Below, in pieces: positions 25,554-36,868 of a stretch of DNA of 64,000 nucleotides. Source of the stretch: Agromyces laixinhei (GTDB lineage Bacteria; Actinomycetota; Actinomycetes; Actinomycetales; Microbacteriaceae); the NCBI RefSeq assembly GCF_006337065.1, contig NZ_CP040872.1, forward strand, positions 1,116,001-1,180,000. Reading direction: 5' to 3'. Both the position numbers and the translations under genes were made by a program. Under the pieces are notes generated by a model. It made no database searches, was not told the origin of the DNA, and saw nothing but the letters and a program-made list of their open reading frames with translations. Numbering within the stretch: the stretch's first letter is position 1; every line of letters starts with the position of its first letter.

Positions 25554-25623
25554 CGAGCGTGCGCATCGGCGGGTTCGAAGGTCGAGCGTGTCGAGAGCAC
25601 CGCCCCGGGGCATCCGGGCGGGT

Positions 25624-25645
25624 GGTTTCGACAGGCTCGATCACC
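25624..25645 (+). repeat. REP-like palindrome (TCGACAGGCTC core)
   Basis: Imperfect palindrome GGTTTCGA-CAGGC-TCGATCACC. Related copies occur at 32447-32467 and inside map at 38025-38048, sharing the core TCGACAGGCTC. Confidence 0.6.
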
Positions 25646-25761
25646 GGCCTTTGACAGAAGAACAGTGGTGCTTCACACGGAGTAGCACGGTGTGACTATT
25701 ACACCCAGGCGTCCGATGCCCTCGGAAGGGGTAAGACGCCTTGACAGAGAGAGAGTCAGCA

Positions 25762-26070
25762 ATGGCGGGACAGAAGATCCGCATTCGACTGAAGTCGTAT
25801 GACCACGAGGTCATCGACACCTCGGCGCGCAAGATCGTCGACACGGTGACCCGCGCGGGCGCCACGGTCGTCGGCCCGGTGCCGCTTCCGACGGAGAAGA
25901 ACGTGGTGTGCGTCATCCGCTCGCCCCACAAGTACAAGGACAGCCGCGAGCACTTCGAGATGCGCACCCACAAGCGTCTCATCGACATCGTGGACCCGAC
26001 GCCCAAGGCCGTCGACTCGCTCATGCGACTCGACCTGCCGGCCGACGTCAACATCGAGATCAAGCTCTGA
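25762..26070 (+). CDS. rpsJ: 30S ribosomal protein S10
   Basis: A 102-residue protein of the 30S head (also NusE), starting [19 protein letters not shown] at the usual length. A TTG at 25741 is in frame but would add seven residues not found in S10. ATG 25762 is therefore the start, although its ribosome-binding site (GAGAGAGAG) is imperfect. It is the first gene of the S10 operon. Confidence 0.97.
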   Translation: MAGQKIRIRLKSYDHEVIDTSARKIVDTVTRAGATVVGPVPLPTEKNVVCVIRSPHKYKDSREHFEMRTHKRLIDIVDPTPKAVDSLMRLDLPADVNIEIKL

Positions 26071-26078
26071 GGTAACAG

Positions 26079-26735
26079 ATGTCTTCCGCTACCAAGAACG
26101 TGAAAGGTCTGCTCGGCACCAAGCTCGGCATGACCCAGGTGTGGGACGAGAACAACAAGCTCGTGCCCGTCACCGTCATCGAGATCGCCCCCAACGTGGT
26201 CACCCAGGTTCGCACCCCCGAGAAGGACGGCTACCAGGCCGTGCAGATCGCGGCCGGCGCCATCGACCCGCGCAAGGTGAACCAGCCCGCTGCCGGTCAC
26301 TTCCGTGAGGCAGGGGTGACCCCGCGTCGCCACCTCACCGAGGTGCGCACCGCCGACGCCGCCTCGTACGAGCGCGGCCAGGAGCTCACGGTCGACGCCA
26401 CCTTCGAGGCCGGCCAGCTCGTCGACGTCGTCGGCACGAGCAAGGGCAAGGGCTTCGCCGGTGTCATGAAGCGCCACAACTTCAAGGGCGTCTCCGCTTC
26501 GCACGGTGCCCACCGCAACCACCGCAAGCCCGGCTCGATCGGTGCTTCCTCGACCCCCAGCCGTGTCTTCAAGGGCATGCGCATGGCCGGTCGCATGGGT
26601 GGCGAGCGCGTGACCGTGCTCAACCTCCGCGTGCACGCCGTCGACGCCGAGAAGGGCCTGCTGCTCGTCAAGGGCGCGGTTCCCGGTGCTCGCGGCCGTC
26701 TCGTTTTCGTCCGCAACGCAGTGAAGGGGGCGTAG
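26079..26735 (+). CDS. rplC: 50S ribosomal protein L3
   Basis: A 218-residue early-assembly 23S rRNA-binding protein, with [14 protein letters not shown] at the N-terminus and the [14 protein letters not shown] region near the C-terminus. ATG 26079 lies 8 bp after rpsJ with GAGGTAACA upstream. Normal length. Confidence 0.97.
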   Translation: MSSATKNVKGLLGTKLGMTQVWDENNKLVPVTVIEIAPNVVTQVRTPEKDGYQAVQIAAGAIDPRKVNQPAAGHFREAGVTPRRHLTEVRTADAASYERGQELTVDATFEAGQLVDVVGTSKGKGFAGVMKRHNFKGVSASHGAHRNHRKPGSIGASSTPSRVFKGMRMAGRMGGERVTVLNLRVHAVDAEKGLLLVKGAVPGARGRLVFVRNAVKGA

Positions 26736-26738
26736 TCC

Positions 26739-27413
26739 ATGGCTACCGCCAACACCATTGACGTGCTCGACGCGACCGGCAAGAAGTCCGGTTCGGTCGA
26801 GCTGCCCGCCGAACTCTTCGACGTGCAGACCAACGTCCCGCTCATCCACCAGGTCGTCGTGGCCCAGCTCGCCGCGGCGCGTCAGGGCACGCACTCGACC
26901 AAGACCCGCGGCGAGGTTTCCGGCGCCGGTCGCAAGCCGTTCAAGCAGAAGGGCACCGGCCGCGCCCGCCAGGGTTCGATCCGCGCTCCTCAGATGACCG
27001 GCGGTGGCATCGTCCACGGCCCGCAGCCGCGTGACTACTCGCAGCGCACCCCCAAGAAGATGATCGCCGCGGCCCTCCTCGGCTCGCTCTCCGACCGTGC
27101 TCGCGGCGGCCGCGTCCACGCGGTCACCGGCTTCGCGGCCGGCGAGACGCCGAAGACCAAGGACGCCATCGCGCTCCTCGCTGCGATCGCGCCGGCCAAG
27201 CGCTTCCTCATCGTGCTCGCGCACGACGAGGAGCTGTCGCAGCGCGCCGTGCGCAACATCCCGACCGTGCACGTGCTGCGCGTCGACCAGCTGAACGCCT
27301 ACGACGTGCTCGTCTCCGACGACATCGTCTTCAGCACCGCCGCGCTCGAGGCCTTCGTGGCCGCGAAGACGGCCAAGGCTGACAGCGCCGCGAAGGAAGA
27401 GGTGTCGGCATGA
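26739..27413 (+). CDS. rplD: 50S ribosomal protein L4
   Basis: A 224-residue protein lining the exit tunnel, with the extended loop [33 protein letters not shown] region in place. In E. coli it represses the S10 operon. The last ~10 residues are a Lys/Ala/Glu tail. Its stop overlaps rplW (ATGA). Confidence 0.97.
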   Translation: MATANTIDVLDATGKKSGSVELPAELFDVQTNVPLIHQVVVAQLAAARQGTHSTKTRGEVSGAGRKPFKQKGTGRARQGSIRAPQMTGGGIVHGPQPRDYSQRTPKKMIAAALLGSLSDRARGGRVHAVTGFAAGETPKTKDAIALLAAIAPAKRFLIVLAHDEELSQRAVRNIPTVHVLRVDQLNAYDVLVSDDIVFSTAALEAFVAAKTAKADSAAKEEVSA

Positions 27414-27715
27414 GCGCCGTCGCGAACAACAAGGACCCGCGCGAGATCATCATCGCGCCTGTCGTCTCGGAGAAGAGCTACGGCCTGATCGACGAGGGCA
27501 AGTACACGTTCATCGTGGACCCCCGCTCGAACAAGACCGAGATCAAGCTCGCCATCGAGAAGATCTTCAACGTCCAGGTGGCGTCGATCAACACGCTGAA
27601 CCGTCAGGGCAAGACCCGTCGCACCCGGTTCGGAACGGGCAAGCGCAAGGACACCAAGCGCGCGATCGTCACCCTCAAGTCCGGCTCGATCGACATCTTC
27701 ACGGCTGTCGGCTAA
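27410..27715 (+). CDS. rplW: 50S ribosomal protein L23
   Basis: A 101-residue protein at the tunnel exit and the docking site for SRP and trigger factor. [10 protein letters not shown] and [17 protein letters not shown] are typical. It starts within the rplD stop (4-nt overlap), indicating coupled translation. Confidence 0.97.
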   Translation: MSAVANNKDPREIIIAPVVSEKSYGLIDEGKYTFIVDPRSNKTEIKLAIEKIFNVQVASINTLNRQGKTRRTRFGTGKRKDTKRAIVTLKSGSIDIFTAVG

Positions 27716-27732
27716 GGAGCAGAGGTAGAAGA

Positions 27733-28572
<840 letters not shown>

Positions 28573-28584
28573 GAGTTGTAGAAG

Positions 28585-28866
28585 ATGCCACGCAGTCTGA
28601 AGAAGGGCCCCTTCGTCGACGACCACCTGCTTCGCAAGGTGATCACGGCGAACGAGGCCGGCAGCAAGAACGTCATCAAGACCTGGTCGCGCCGTTCGAT
28701 GATCATCCCGGCGATGCTGGGGCACACGATCGCGGTGCACGACGGTCGCAAGCACATCCCGGTGTTCGTCACCGAGACCATGGTGGGTCACAAGCTCGGC
28801 GAGTTCGCACCCACCCGCACCTTCCGTGGACACGTGAAGGACGACAAGAAGGGCCGTCGCCGCTAA
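28585..28866 (+). CDS. rpsS: 30S ribosomal protein S19
   Basis: A 93-residue protein of the 30S head ([16 protein letters not shown] ... [14 protein letters not shown]), of standard length. It is preceded by AGGAG and lies 12 bp after rplB. Confidence 0.97.
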   Translation: MPRSLKKGPFVDDHLLRKVITANEAGSKNVIKTWSRRSMIIPAMLGHTIAVHDGRKHIPVFVTETMVGHKLGEFAPTRTFRGHVKDDKKGRRR

Positions 28867-28891
28867 GCGGTGACGTGAAGGAGGAGAAGAA

Positions 28892-29257
28892 ATGGTGGAG
28901 TCGATCGCACGCGTGCGACACATCCGCGTCACCCCCATGAAGGCCCGTCGCGTCGTCAACCTGATCCGCGGCAAGCAGGCACAGGAGGCACTCGCCATCC
29001 TGAAGTTCGCACCTCAGGGCGCGAGCGAGCCGGTGTACAAGCTCGTTGCCTCGGCCATCGCGAACGCTCGCGTCAAGGCAGATGCAACGAACACCTACCT
29101 GGACGAGCAGGACCTCTACATCAGCCGCGCATTCGTCGATGAGGGCACCACCCTCAAGCGTTTCCAGCCGCGTGCTCAGGGTCGTGCCTTCCGCATCAAC
29201 AAGCGAACGAGCCACATCACCGTCGTGCTCGCCACGCCCGAGGAGGGTACGAAGTAA
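28892..29257 (+). CDS. rplV: 50S ribosomal protein L22
   Basis: A 121-residue tunnel protein whose beta-hairpin is a macrolide resistance site. The conserved [20 protein letters not shown] segment and the C-terminal [10 protein letters not shown] are present. AAGGAGGAG lies before ATG 28892. Its stop overlaps rpsC (TAATG). Confidence 0.97.
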   Translation: MVESIARVRHIRVTPMKARRVVNLIRGKQAQEALAILKFAPQGASEPVYKLVASAIANARVKADATNTYLDEQDLYISRAFVDEGTTLKRFQPRAQGRAFRINKRTSHITVVLATPEEGTK

Positions 29258-30009
29258 TGGGTCAGAAGGTCAACCCGTACGGCTTCCGTCTCGGCATCAC
29301 CACCGACCATGTGTCGCGGTGGTTCTCCGACTCGACGAAGCCCGGTCAGCGCTACGCCGACTATCTTGCAGAAGACATCAAGATCCGTCGGCTGCTGCAG
29401 ACGTCGCTCGACCGTGCCGGTGTCTCGCGCATCGAGATCGAGCGCACCCGCGATCGCGTCCGCGTGGACATCCACACGGCGCGTCCCGGCATCGTGATCG
29501 GTCGCCGCGGCGCCGAGGCCGAGCGCATCCGCGCCGACCTCGAGAAGCTCAGCGGCAAGCAGATCCAGCTGAACATCCTCGAGGTGAAGAACCCCGAGGC
29601 CGACGCTCAGCTCGTCGCTCAGGGCATCGCCGAGCAGCTCTCCGCTCGCGTGGCATTCCGCCGCGCGATGCGCAAGGGCCTGCAGGGTGCTCAGCGCGCC
29701 GGCGCCAAGGGCGTCCGCATCCAGGTCTCCGGCCGCCTCGGCGGCGCCGAGATGAGCCGCTCGGAGTTCTACCGCGAAGGCCGTGTGCCCCTGCACACCC
29801 TGCGCGCGAACATCGACTACGGCTTCTACGAGGCGAAGACCACCTTCGGCCGCATCGGCGTGAAGGTCTGGATCTACAAGGGCGACATCACCAACAAGGA
29901 GCTCGCCCGCGAGCAGGCCAACCAGAAGTCGTCGCGCCCCGAGCGCAGTGACCGTCCCCGTCGTGCGCCCAAGGCGCAGGAGCCGGTGGCAGCAGGAGTT
30001 GAGGCATAA
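29257..30009 (+). CDS. rpsC: 30S ribosomal protein S3
   Basis: A 250-residue protein of the mRNA entry tunnel with a KH domain ([14 protein letters not shown]) and the C-terminal S3 domain ([20 protein letters not shown]). It ends in a basic/Ala-rich disordered tail of about 30 residues. It is coupled to rplV by TAATG. Confidence 0.97.
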   Translation: MGQKVNPYGFRLGITTDHVSRWFSDSTKPGQRYADYLAEDIKIRRLLQTSLDRAGVSRIEIERTRDRVRVDIHTARPGIVIGRRGAEAERIRADLEKLSGKQIQLNILEVKNPEADAQLVAQGIAEQLSARVAFRRAMRKGLQGAQRAGAKGVRIQVSGRLGGAEMSRSEFYREGRVPLHTLRANIDYGFYEAKTTFGRIGVKVWIYKGDITNKELAREQANQKSSRPERSDRPRRAPKAQEPVAAGVEA

Positions 30010-30011
30010 CC

Positions 30012-30431
30012 ATGTTGATTCCCCGTCGAGTCAAGTTCCGCAAGCAGCACCACCCCGGCCGTTCGGGCCACGCCACCGGCGGCACCAAGGTCTCCTTCGG
30101 TGAGTACGGCATTCAGGCGTTGACCCCCGCGTACGTGACGAACCGTCAGATCGAGTCCGCTCGTATCGCGATGACCCGTCACATCAAGCGCGGCGGCAAG
30201 GTGTGGATCAACATCTACCCCGACCGTCCGCTCACGAAGAAGCCGGCCGAGACCCGCATGGGCTCGGGTAAGGGTTCACCCGAGTGGTGGGTCGCGAACG
30301 TCAAGCCGGGTCGAGTCCTCTTCGAGGTCTCGGGCGTCGACGAGCAGCTCGCTCGTGAGGCCATGGCCCGTGCCATCCACAAGCTGCCCCTCAAGGCACG
30401 CATCATCAAGCGCGAGGAGGGCGACGCATAA
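30012..30431 (+). CDS. rplP: 50S ribosomal protein L16
   Basis: A 139-residue protein near the A-site and central protuberance ([19 protein letters not shown] ... [13 protein letters not shown]). The length is normal. It lies 2 bp after rpsC, and its stop overlaps rpmC. Confidence 0.97.
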   Translation: MLIPRRVKFRKQHHPGRSGHATGGTKVSFGEYGIQALTPAYVTNRQIESARIAMTRHIKRGGKVWINIYPDRPLTKKPAETRMGSGKGSPEWWVANVKPGRVLFEVSGVDEQLAREAMARAIHKLPLKARIIKREEGDA

Positions 30432-30760
30432 TGGCCGTCGGCACCAAGGAGCTCAGCCCCGCCGAGCTCGACACCTTTGAAGACGAGCGACTCGTCGATG
30501 AGCTGAAGAAGGCCAAGGAAGAGCTGTTCAACCTGCGCTTCCAGTCGGCCACCGGCCAGCTCGAGAGCCACGGCCGCCTGAAGGCGGTCAAGCGCGACAT
30601 CGCGCGCATCTACACGGTCATCCGCGAGCGCGAGCTCGGCATCCGGGCAACGCCCGCGCCGATCGAGGCTCCGGTCAAGGCCGAGAAGAAGACGAAGAAG
30701 GCCAAGGCCGAGGCATCCGCGGATGCCGCAGCCGGGGCCGAAGAGACGAAGGAGGCCTGA
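30431..30760 (+). CDS. rpmC: 50S ribosomal protein L29 with C-terminal extension
   Basis: A 109-residue protein. The first ~75 residues are canonical L29 ([34 protein letters not shown]). About 35 further residues form a Lys/Ala/Glu-rich disordered tail, against a usual length of 60-75. The tail contains facing GGCATCCG/CGGATGCC octamers forming a perfect 16-bp palindrome at 30712-30727. L29 sits by the tunnel exit, so the tail could reach nascent-chain factors. Confidence 0.95.
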   Translation: MAVGTKELSPAELDTFEDERLVDELKKAKEELFNLRFQSATGQLESHGRLKAVKRDIARIYTVIRERELGIRATPAPIEAPVKAEKKTKKAKAEASADAAAGAEETKEA

Positions 30761-30762
30761 TC

Positions 30763-31083
30763 ATGGCTGAGACCAAGAAGCCAGCTGCCGGTGTCGGCAC
30801 CGCGGCCGAGGTCGACACCGCGGCCGAGCTCGTCCGCGGCTACCGCAAGGTTCGTCGCGGTTACGTCGTCAGCGACAAGATGGAGAAGACCATCGTCGTC
30901 GAGGTCGAGGACCGCGTGAAGCACCCGCTGTACGGCAAGGTCATTCGCCGTACCTCGAAGGTCAAGGCGCACGACGAGCAGAACACCGCCGGCATCGGCG
31001 ACCTCGTCGTGATCAGCGAGACCCGTCCCCTCTCCGCCACGAAGCGCTGGCGCCTCGTCGAGATCGTCGAGAAGGCCAAGTAG
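30763..31083 (+). CDS. rpsQ: 30S ribosomal protein S17
   Basis: A 106-residue primary rRNA-binding protein, with [15 protein letters not shown] and HDEQN-containing core. It carries an N-terminal Ala/Glu extension of ~25 residues compared with E. coli S17. ATG 30763 has GGAGG upstream, inside the end of rpmC. Confidence 0.96.
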   Translation: MAETKKPAAGVGTAAEVDTAAELVRGYRKVRRGYVVSDKMEKTIVVEVEDRVKHPLYGKVIRRTSKVKAHDEQNTAGIGDLVVISETRPLSATKRWRLVEIVEKAK

Positions 31084-31116
31084 GCCTCTGGCCCACTTGA
31101 AAGAAGGAGATTCAAA

Positions 31117-31485
31117 GTGCTTCAGCAGGAATCACGAGTCAAGGTCGCCGACAACACCGGCGCCAAGGAGCTGCTCACGATCCGCGTGCTCGGTGGCTCG
31201 AAGCGCCGGTACGCCGGCGTCGGTGACACCATCGTCGCGACCGTCAAGGACGCGATCCCCGGCGGTAACGTGAAGAAGGGCGATATCGTCAAGGCCGTCA
31301 TCGTCCGCACCGTCAAGGAGACCCGTCGCCCCGACGGCTCCTACATCAAGTTCGACGAGAACGCCGCAGTGATCCTGAAGAACGATGGTGACCCGCGCGG
31401 CACCCGTATCTTCGGACCGGTCGGTCGCGAGCTTCGCGACAAGAAGTTCATGAAGATCATCTCGCTGGCACCGGAGGTTATCTGA
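31117..31485 (+). CDS. rplN: 50S ribosomal protein L14
   Basis: A 122-residue intersubunit protein ([19 protein letters not shown] ... [12 protein letters not shown]). GTG 31117 has AGAAGGAG upstream. It opens the spc part of the superoperon. Confidence 0.98.
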   Translation: MLQQESRVKVADNTGAKELLTIRVLGGSKRRYAGVGDTIVATVKDAIPGGNVKKGDIVKAVIVRTVKETRRPDGSYIKFDENAAVILKNDGDPRGTRIFGPVGRELRDKKFMKIISLAPEVI

Positions 31486-31486
31486 A

Positions 31487-31846
31487 ATGGCCAACATCAA
31501 GAAGGGCGACCTCGTGCAGGTGCTCTCGGGCCGCAGCCAGGCCCGCGGCGGAGACCGCGGCAAGCAGGGCAAGGTCCTCGAGGTGCTCGTCGCCGAGAAC
31601 CGCGTCGTCGTCGAAGGCATCAACTTCGTGACGAAGCACGTTCGCGTCGGCCAGACGCAGCGCGGCTCGAAGACCGGCGGCATCGAGACCATCGAGGCCC
31701 CGATCCACGTTTCGAACGTCGCGCTCGTCGACCCCGAGTCGAAGAAGCCGACCCGCGTCGGTTTCCGCACCGAGACCGTGACGAAGGACGGCACCACGAA
31801 GACCGTCCGCGTCCGCTACGCCAAGAAGTCAGGTAAGGACCTGTAA
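31487..31846 (+). CDS. rplX: 50S ribosomal protein L24
   Basis: A 119-residue assembly-initiator protein with a KOW motif ([26 protein letters not shown]) and [15 protein letters not shown]. It starts 1 bp after rplN, and its stop overlaps rplE (TAATG). Confidence 0.97.
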   Translation: MANIKKGDLVQVLSGRSQARGGDRGKQGKVLEVLVAENRVVVEGINFVTKHVRVGQTQRGSKTGGIETIEAPIHVSNVALVDPESKKPTRVGFRTETVTKDGTTKTVRVRYAKKSGKDL

Positions 31847-32427
31847 TGACCGATACGGCTACGCAGGCTGGCAGAATCCAGCCGCGTCTGAAGACCAAGT
31901 ACCGGGACGAGATCTCGAAGACCCTCACCGAGGAGCACGGCTACACCAACGTGCACCAGGTTCCGGGCCTCGTGAAGATCGTCGTGAACATGGGTGTCGG
32001 CGAGGCCGCACGCGATGGCAAGGTCATCGACGGCGCGATCGCCGATCTCGTCAAGATCACCGGCCAGAAGCCGCAGGTCACCAAGGCTCGCAAGTCCATC
32101 GCGCAGTTCAAGCTGCGCGAAGGCCAGCCGATCGGTGCCCACGTCACGCTACGCGGCGACCGCATGTGGGAGTTCCTCGACCGCCTGCTCTCGCTCGCAC
32201 TGCCCCGAATCCGCGACTTCCGCGGTCTCTCGGACCAGCAGTTCGACGGCACCGGCAACTACACCTTCGGTCTCACGGAGCAGTCGATGTTCCACGAGAT
32301 CGACCAGGACAAGATCGACCGCGTCCGCGGAATGGACATCACCGTGGTGACCACCGCCAAGACCGACGAAGAGGGTCGCTCGCTGCTCAAGCAGCTCGGC
32401 TTCCCCTTCAAGGCGGCCGCCAACTGA
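31846..32427 (+). CDS. rplE: 50S ribosomal protein L5
   Basis: A 193-residue 5S rRNA-binding protein of the central protuberance. It contains the [12 protein letters not shown] and [11 protein letters not shown] blocks and the C-terminal [14 protein letters not shown]. Normal length. In most bacteria rpsN follows; here a 148-bp gap with a large hairpin follows instead. Confidence 0.97.
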   Translation: MTDTATQAGRIQPRLKTKYRDEISKTLTEEHGYTNVHQVPGLVKIVVNMGVGEAARDGKVIDGAIADLVKITGQKPQVTKARKSIAQFKLREGQPIGAHVTLRGDRMWEFLDRLLSLALPRIRDFRGLSDQQFDGTGNYTFGLTEQSMFHEIDQDKIDRVRGMDITVVTTAKTDEEGRSLLKQLGFPFKAAAN

Positions 32428-32430
32428 CCC

Positions 32431-32482
32431 CGGATGCCGCGGCCTGCCCCTGAGCCTGTCGAAGGGGCGCCGGCGGCATCCG
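32431..32482 (+). repeat. Nested hairpin with REP-like core in the missing-rpsN slot
   Basis: CGGATGCCGC (32431-32440) pairs perfectly with GCGGCATCCG (32473-32482). Inside lies the REP-like CCCCTGAGCCTGTCGAAGGGG-type core (32447-32467), itself an inverted repeat. It sits between rplE and rpsH, where the S14 gene normally lies. Confidence 0.7.
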
Positions 32483-32575
32483 ACCCGGTCCTCCGCAACC
32501 GCGAGAGGCCGACACCACAGGTCATCGCTCGTGTAACGAACGCTGAAACCTGGTGAACGTAAGGAAACATTCGTC

Positions 32576-32974
32576 ATGACGATGACCGACCCGGTCGCTG
32601 ACATGCTGACCCGTCTGCGGAACGCGAACTCCGCGCACCACGACTCCGTATCGATGCCCAACTCCAAGCTCAAGGCGAACATCGCCGAGATCCTGAAGAA
32701 GGAGGGCTACATCGCGGACTTCGAGCTGAGCGATGCTCGCGTGGGCAAGACGCTCACGCTGCAGCTGAAGTTCGGCCCCAACCGCGAGCGTTCGATCGCC
32801 GGCATCAAGCGCGTCTCCAAGCCCGGCCTTCGCGTCTACGCACGGTCGACGGAGCTCCCCAAGGTGCTCGGCGGCCTCGGCGTCGCCATCCTGTCCACCT
32901 CCAGCGGTCTGCTCACCGACCGCCAGGCCGAGAAGAAGGGCGTAGGCGGAGAAGTCCTCGCCTACGTGTGGTAG
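32576..32974 (+). CDS. rpsH: 30S ribosomal protein S8
   Basis: A 132-residue primary 16S-binding protein ([18 protein letters not shown] ... [10 protein letters not shown]), of standard actinobacterial length. In E. coli S8 represses the spc operon. A second in-frame ATG lies 6 bp downstream, and GTAAGGA is upstream of the first. Confidence 0.97.
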   Translation: MTMTDPVADMLTRLRNANSAHHDSVSMPNSKLKANIAEILKKEGYIADFELSDARVGKTLTLQLKFGPNRERSIAGIKRVSKPGLRVYARSTELPKVLGGLGVAILSTSSGLLTDRQAEKKGVGGEVLAYVW

Positions 32975-32978
32975 TTCC

Positions 32979-33515
32979 ATGTCACGAATCGGACGACTCC
33001 CCATCGACATCCCCGCCGGCGTCGACGTCAAGATCGACGGCCAGGCCGTTTCGGTGAAGGGCCCGAAGGGTGAGCTCGCGCTCACCGTCGCCGCCCCGAT
33101 CGAGGTCAAGCTCGAAGAGAACCAGATTCTCGTCACCCGGCCCGACGACGAGCGCACCTCGCGCTCGCTCCACGGCCTGACGCGCACCCTGATCTCCAAC
33201 CAGATCATCGGTGTGACCCAGGGCTACTCCAAGGCCCTCGAGATCGTCGGCACCGGATACCGCGTCGCGCAGAAGGGCGGCTCGCTCGAGCTCGCGCTCG
33301 GCTTCTCGCACCCCGTCGTCGTCGAGGCGCCTGCAGGCATCACGCTGACCGTCGAGGGCAACAACAAGATCACGGTCGCCGGCATCGACAAGCAGGCCGT
33401 CGGCGAGACCGCCGCGAACATCCGCAAGATCAAGAAGCCGGAGCCCTACAAGGGCAAGGGCATCCGCTACGCCGGCGAGGTCGTGCGTCGCAAGGCCGGA
33501 AAGGCTGGTAAGTAA
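32979..33515 (+). CDS. rplF: 50S ribosomal protein L6
   Basis: A 178-residue protein near the GTPase-associated centre, with the duplicated fold ([15 protein letters not shown] ... [21 protein letters not shown]). It lies 4 bp after rpsH. Normal length. Confidence 0.98.
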   Translation: MSRIGRLPIDIPAGVDVKIDGQAVSVKGPKGELALTVAAPIEVKLEENQILVTRPDDERTSRSLHGLTRTLISNQIIGVTQGYSKALEIVGTGYRVAQKGGSLELALGFSHPVVVEAPAGITLTVEGNNKITVAGIDKQAVGETAANIRKIKKPEPYKGKGIRYAGEVVRRKAGKAGK

Positions 33516-33517
33516 TC

Positions 33518-33877
33518 ATGGCCGTGAAAAGCAAGTCGGCTGCGCGTGCGCGCCGCCACACCCGCCTTCGTAAGAAGATCGTCGGCACCGAGGCGCGTCC
33601 GCGTCTCGTCGTCACCCGCTCGGCACGTCACGTCTTCGTGCAGGTCGTCGACGACGCCAAGGGCCAGACCCTGGCGTCGGCCTCGACGATGGAGGCCGAC
33701 CTCCGCACGTTCGACGGTGACAAGACCGCCAAGGCGAAGAAGGTCGGCGAACTCGTCGCCGAGCGCGCCAAGCAGGCCGGTGTCGAGGCCGTCGTCTTCG
33801 ACCGCGGTGGCAGCAAGTACGCCGGTCGCGTCGCAGCGATCGCCGATGGAGCGCGAGAGGCAGGGCTCAACCTGTGA
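33518..33877 (+). CDS. rplR: 50S ribosomal protein L18
   Basis: A 119-residue 5S rRNA-binding protein ([19 protein letters not shown] ... [24 protein letters not shown]). It starts 2 bp after rplF, and its stop overlaps rpsE (GTGA). Confidence 0.97.
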   Translation: MAVKSKSAARARRHTRLRKKIVGTEARPRLVVTRSARHVFVQVVDDAKGQTLASASTMEADLRTFDGDKTAKAKKVGELVAERAKQAGVEAVVFDRGGSKYAGRVAAIADGAREAGLNL

Positions 33878-34575
33878 GTGAGAACACTACGAAGGAGACC
33901 GAGGTGACTGCAGAGGCACCCGTCGAGACGGCAGCCGCTTCAGAGCCGGCCCGCAACGAGCGCGACAACCGCCGCGGCGGCGGTCGCGACCGCAACCAGG
34001 GTGGCCGCGACCGCGGTGGCCGTGACGCCGAGAAGAGTCAGTTCCTCGAGCGCGTCGTGACCATCAACCGCGTGTCGAAGGTCGTCAAGGGCGGCCGTCG
34101 CTTCAGCTTCACGGCGCTCGTCGTCGTGGGTGACGGCAACGGACTCGTCGGCGTCGGCTACGGCAAGGCACGCGAGGTTCCGACCGCGATCTCGAAGGGC
34201 GTCGAGGAGGCGAAGAAGAACTTCTTCCGCGTCCCCCGCGTCGGCGCCACCATCCCGCACCCCGTCCAGGGTGAGGCCGCGGCCGGCGTCGTCCTGCTGC
34301 GCCCCGCATCGGCCGGTACCGGCGTCATCGCCGGAGGTCCCGTGCGTGCGGTGCTCGAGTGCGCCGGCATCCACGACGTGCTGAGCAAGTCGCTCGGCTC
34401 GTCGAACACCATCAACATCGTGCACGCCACGGTCGAGGCGCTCCAGCAGCTCGAAGAGCCGCGTGCGGTCGCCGCGCGTCGCGGTCTCGACTACGACGAG
34501 GTCGCTCCGGCCCGTCTGCTGCGTGCCGAGGCCCAGGCGGCCGAGGCCGCTGCATCATCGAAGGCAGGTGCCTGA
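33874..34575 (+). CDS. rpsE: 30S ribosomal protein S5 with Arg/Gly-rich N-terminal extension
   Basis: Up to 233 residues. The S5 core begins near residue 52 ([23 protein letters not shown]). The preceding segment is Ala/Glu-rich, then an RG-rich stretch ([13 protein letters not shown]). GTG 33874 overlaps the rplR stop. A second in-frame GTG at 33904 has a better ribosome-binding site (AAGGAG, seven bases) and may be the true start. S5 is a decoding-fidelity protein and a spectinomycin resistance site. Confidence 0.95.
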   Translation: MSENTTKETEVTAEAPVETAAASEPARNERDNRRGGGRDRNQGGRDRGGRDAEKSQFLERVVTINRVSKVVKGGRRFSFTALVVVGDGNGLVGVGYGKAREVPTAISKGVEEAKKNFFRVPRVGATIPHPVQGEAAAGVVLLRPASAGTGVIAGGPVRAVLECAGIHDVLSKSLGSSNTINIVHATVEALQQLEEPRAVAARRGLDYDEVAPARLLRAEAQAAEAAASSKAGA

Positions 34576-34760
34576 TGGCCAAGCAGCTGAAGGTGACCCA
34601 GATCAAGTCCAAGGTGAGCGAGAAGCAGTACCAGCGCGACACGCTGCGCAGCCTCGGACTCAAGCGCATCGGCGACTCGGTGGTTCGCGAGGACAACCCG
34701 CAGAACCGCGGCTACGTGAACACCGTGGCGCACCTCGTGAAGGTTGAGGAGATTGACTAA
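34575..34760 (+). CDS. rpmD: 50S ribosomal protein L30
   Basis: A 61-residue protein ([17 protein letters not shown] ... [11 protein letters not shown]), of standard length. Its start overlaps the rpsE stop and its stop overlaps the rplO start, so three genes are coupled. Larger in-frame readings beginning upstream lie inside rpsE and are spurious. Confidence 0.96.
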   Translation: MAKQLKVTQIKSKVSEKQYQRDTLRSLGLKRIGDSVVREDNPQNRGYVNTVAHLVKVEEID

Positions 34761-35431
34761 TGGCTGACGAGAAGAAGGACGTCGCAGCCGAAGCCCCCAA
34801 GAAGGCTCCGGCGAAGAAGACGGCCGACAAGCCCGCCGCCGCGAAGGCAGCCCCGAAGGCTGCTGCTGAGAAGAAGGCCCCCGCCAAGGCTGCGGCCGCG
34901 AAGGCCGACTCGGCCGAGGCGCCCAAGAAGGCTCCGGCGAAGAAGGCCCCCGCGAAGACCGCTGCCCCCAAGGCGGACGTCGCGGAGAAGCGCGAGCAGG
35001 TCCTGAAGGTCCACCACCTCCGTCCCGCTCCGGGCGCCAAGAAGGACAAGACCCGCGTCGGACGCGGTGAGGGTTCCAAGGGCAAGACGGCCGGTCGCGG
35101 CACCAAGGGCACGAAAGCCCGCAACACGGTGCGCCCCGGATTCGAGGGTGGCCAGCTTCCGTACCACATGCGTGCGCCGAAGCTGCGCGGCTTCAAGAAC
35201 CCGTTCCGCGTCGAGTTCCAGGTCGTGAACCTGGACAAGCTCGCCGAGCTGTACCCGAAGGGCGGCGACGTCACGATCGCCGACCTCGTCGAGAAGGGCG
35301 CCGTTCGCAAGAACGAGCGCGTCAAGGTTCTCGGCAACGGCGACATCCAGGTGAAGCTCAACGTCGCGGTCGACAAGGTGTCGGGCTCGGCCGAGCAGAA
35401 GATCGTCGCCGCCGGCGGCTCGGTAAAGTAA
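34760..35431 (+). CDS. rplO: 50S ribosomal protein L15 with histone-like N-terminal extension
   Basis: A 223-residue protein. The L15 domain starts only near residue 80 ([27 protein letters not shown]). The first ~78 residues are almost pure Lys/Ala/Pro repeats ([15 protein letters not shown]), resembling histone H1 tails. Bacterial L15 is normally about 145-150 residues. ATG 34760 overlaps the rpmD stop, so the extension is genuinely the N-terminus. It is the last r-protein of the spc block. Confidence 0.95.
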   Translation: MADEKKDVAAEAPKKAPAKKTADKPAAAKAAPKAAAEKKAPAKAAAAKADSAEAPKKAPAKKAPAKTAAPKADVAEKREQVLKVHHLRPAPGAKKDKTRVGRGEGSKGKTAGRGTKGTKARNTVRPGFEGGQLPYHMRAPKLRGFKNPFRVEFQVVNLDKLAELYPKGGDVTIADLVEKGAVRKNERVKVLGNGDIQVKLNVAVDKVSGSAEQKIVAAGGSVK

Positions 35432-35451
35432 GACCGAATAGCACCGCTTGT

Positions 35452-35503
35452 TCGAGCCAGTCGGGACCTCGCGTATGATTCACGGGGGTCTCGACTGGCT
35501 CGA
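35452..35503 (+). promoter_or_regulatory. Inverted repeat enclosing a -10 element upstream of secY
   Basis: TCGAGCCAGTCG (35452-35463) pairs perfectly with CGACTGGCTCGA (35492-35503). The stem extends inward through GACC/GGTC to about 17 bp. The 18-nt loop holds TATGAT (35474-35479), 17 bp after TTCGAG (35451-35456), so a promoter for secY-adk-map seems to lie inside an operator- or attenuator-like repeat. Confidence 0.5.
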
Positions 35504-35545
35504 GCCGCATACGGACTGACTCCACACGGAGCAACAGGAGGACGA

Positions 35546-36864
<1,319 letters not shown>

Positions 36865-36868
<4 letters not shown>

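Larger units (their letters stand above)
25227..25761 (+). other. Long intergenic region holding the S10-operon leader
   Basis: A 535-bp gap. It holds the start region of the OsmC gene, a perfect 10-bp hairpin at 25524-25553, a REP-like palindrome at 25624-25645, a TTGACA at 25651-25656 and a weak extended -10 (TGTGACTATTAC, 25691-25702) about 60 bp before rpsJ. I see no coding potential; it is presumably the promoter and leader of the ribosomal superoperon. Confidence 0.6.

Noticed and set aside
25741..25764. TTG 25741 as rpsJ start, or TTGACA there as a -35 box
   Set aside because: S10 of standard length begins at ATG 25762; no -10 lies at a suitable distance before the gene for this TTGACA.
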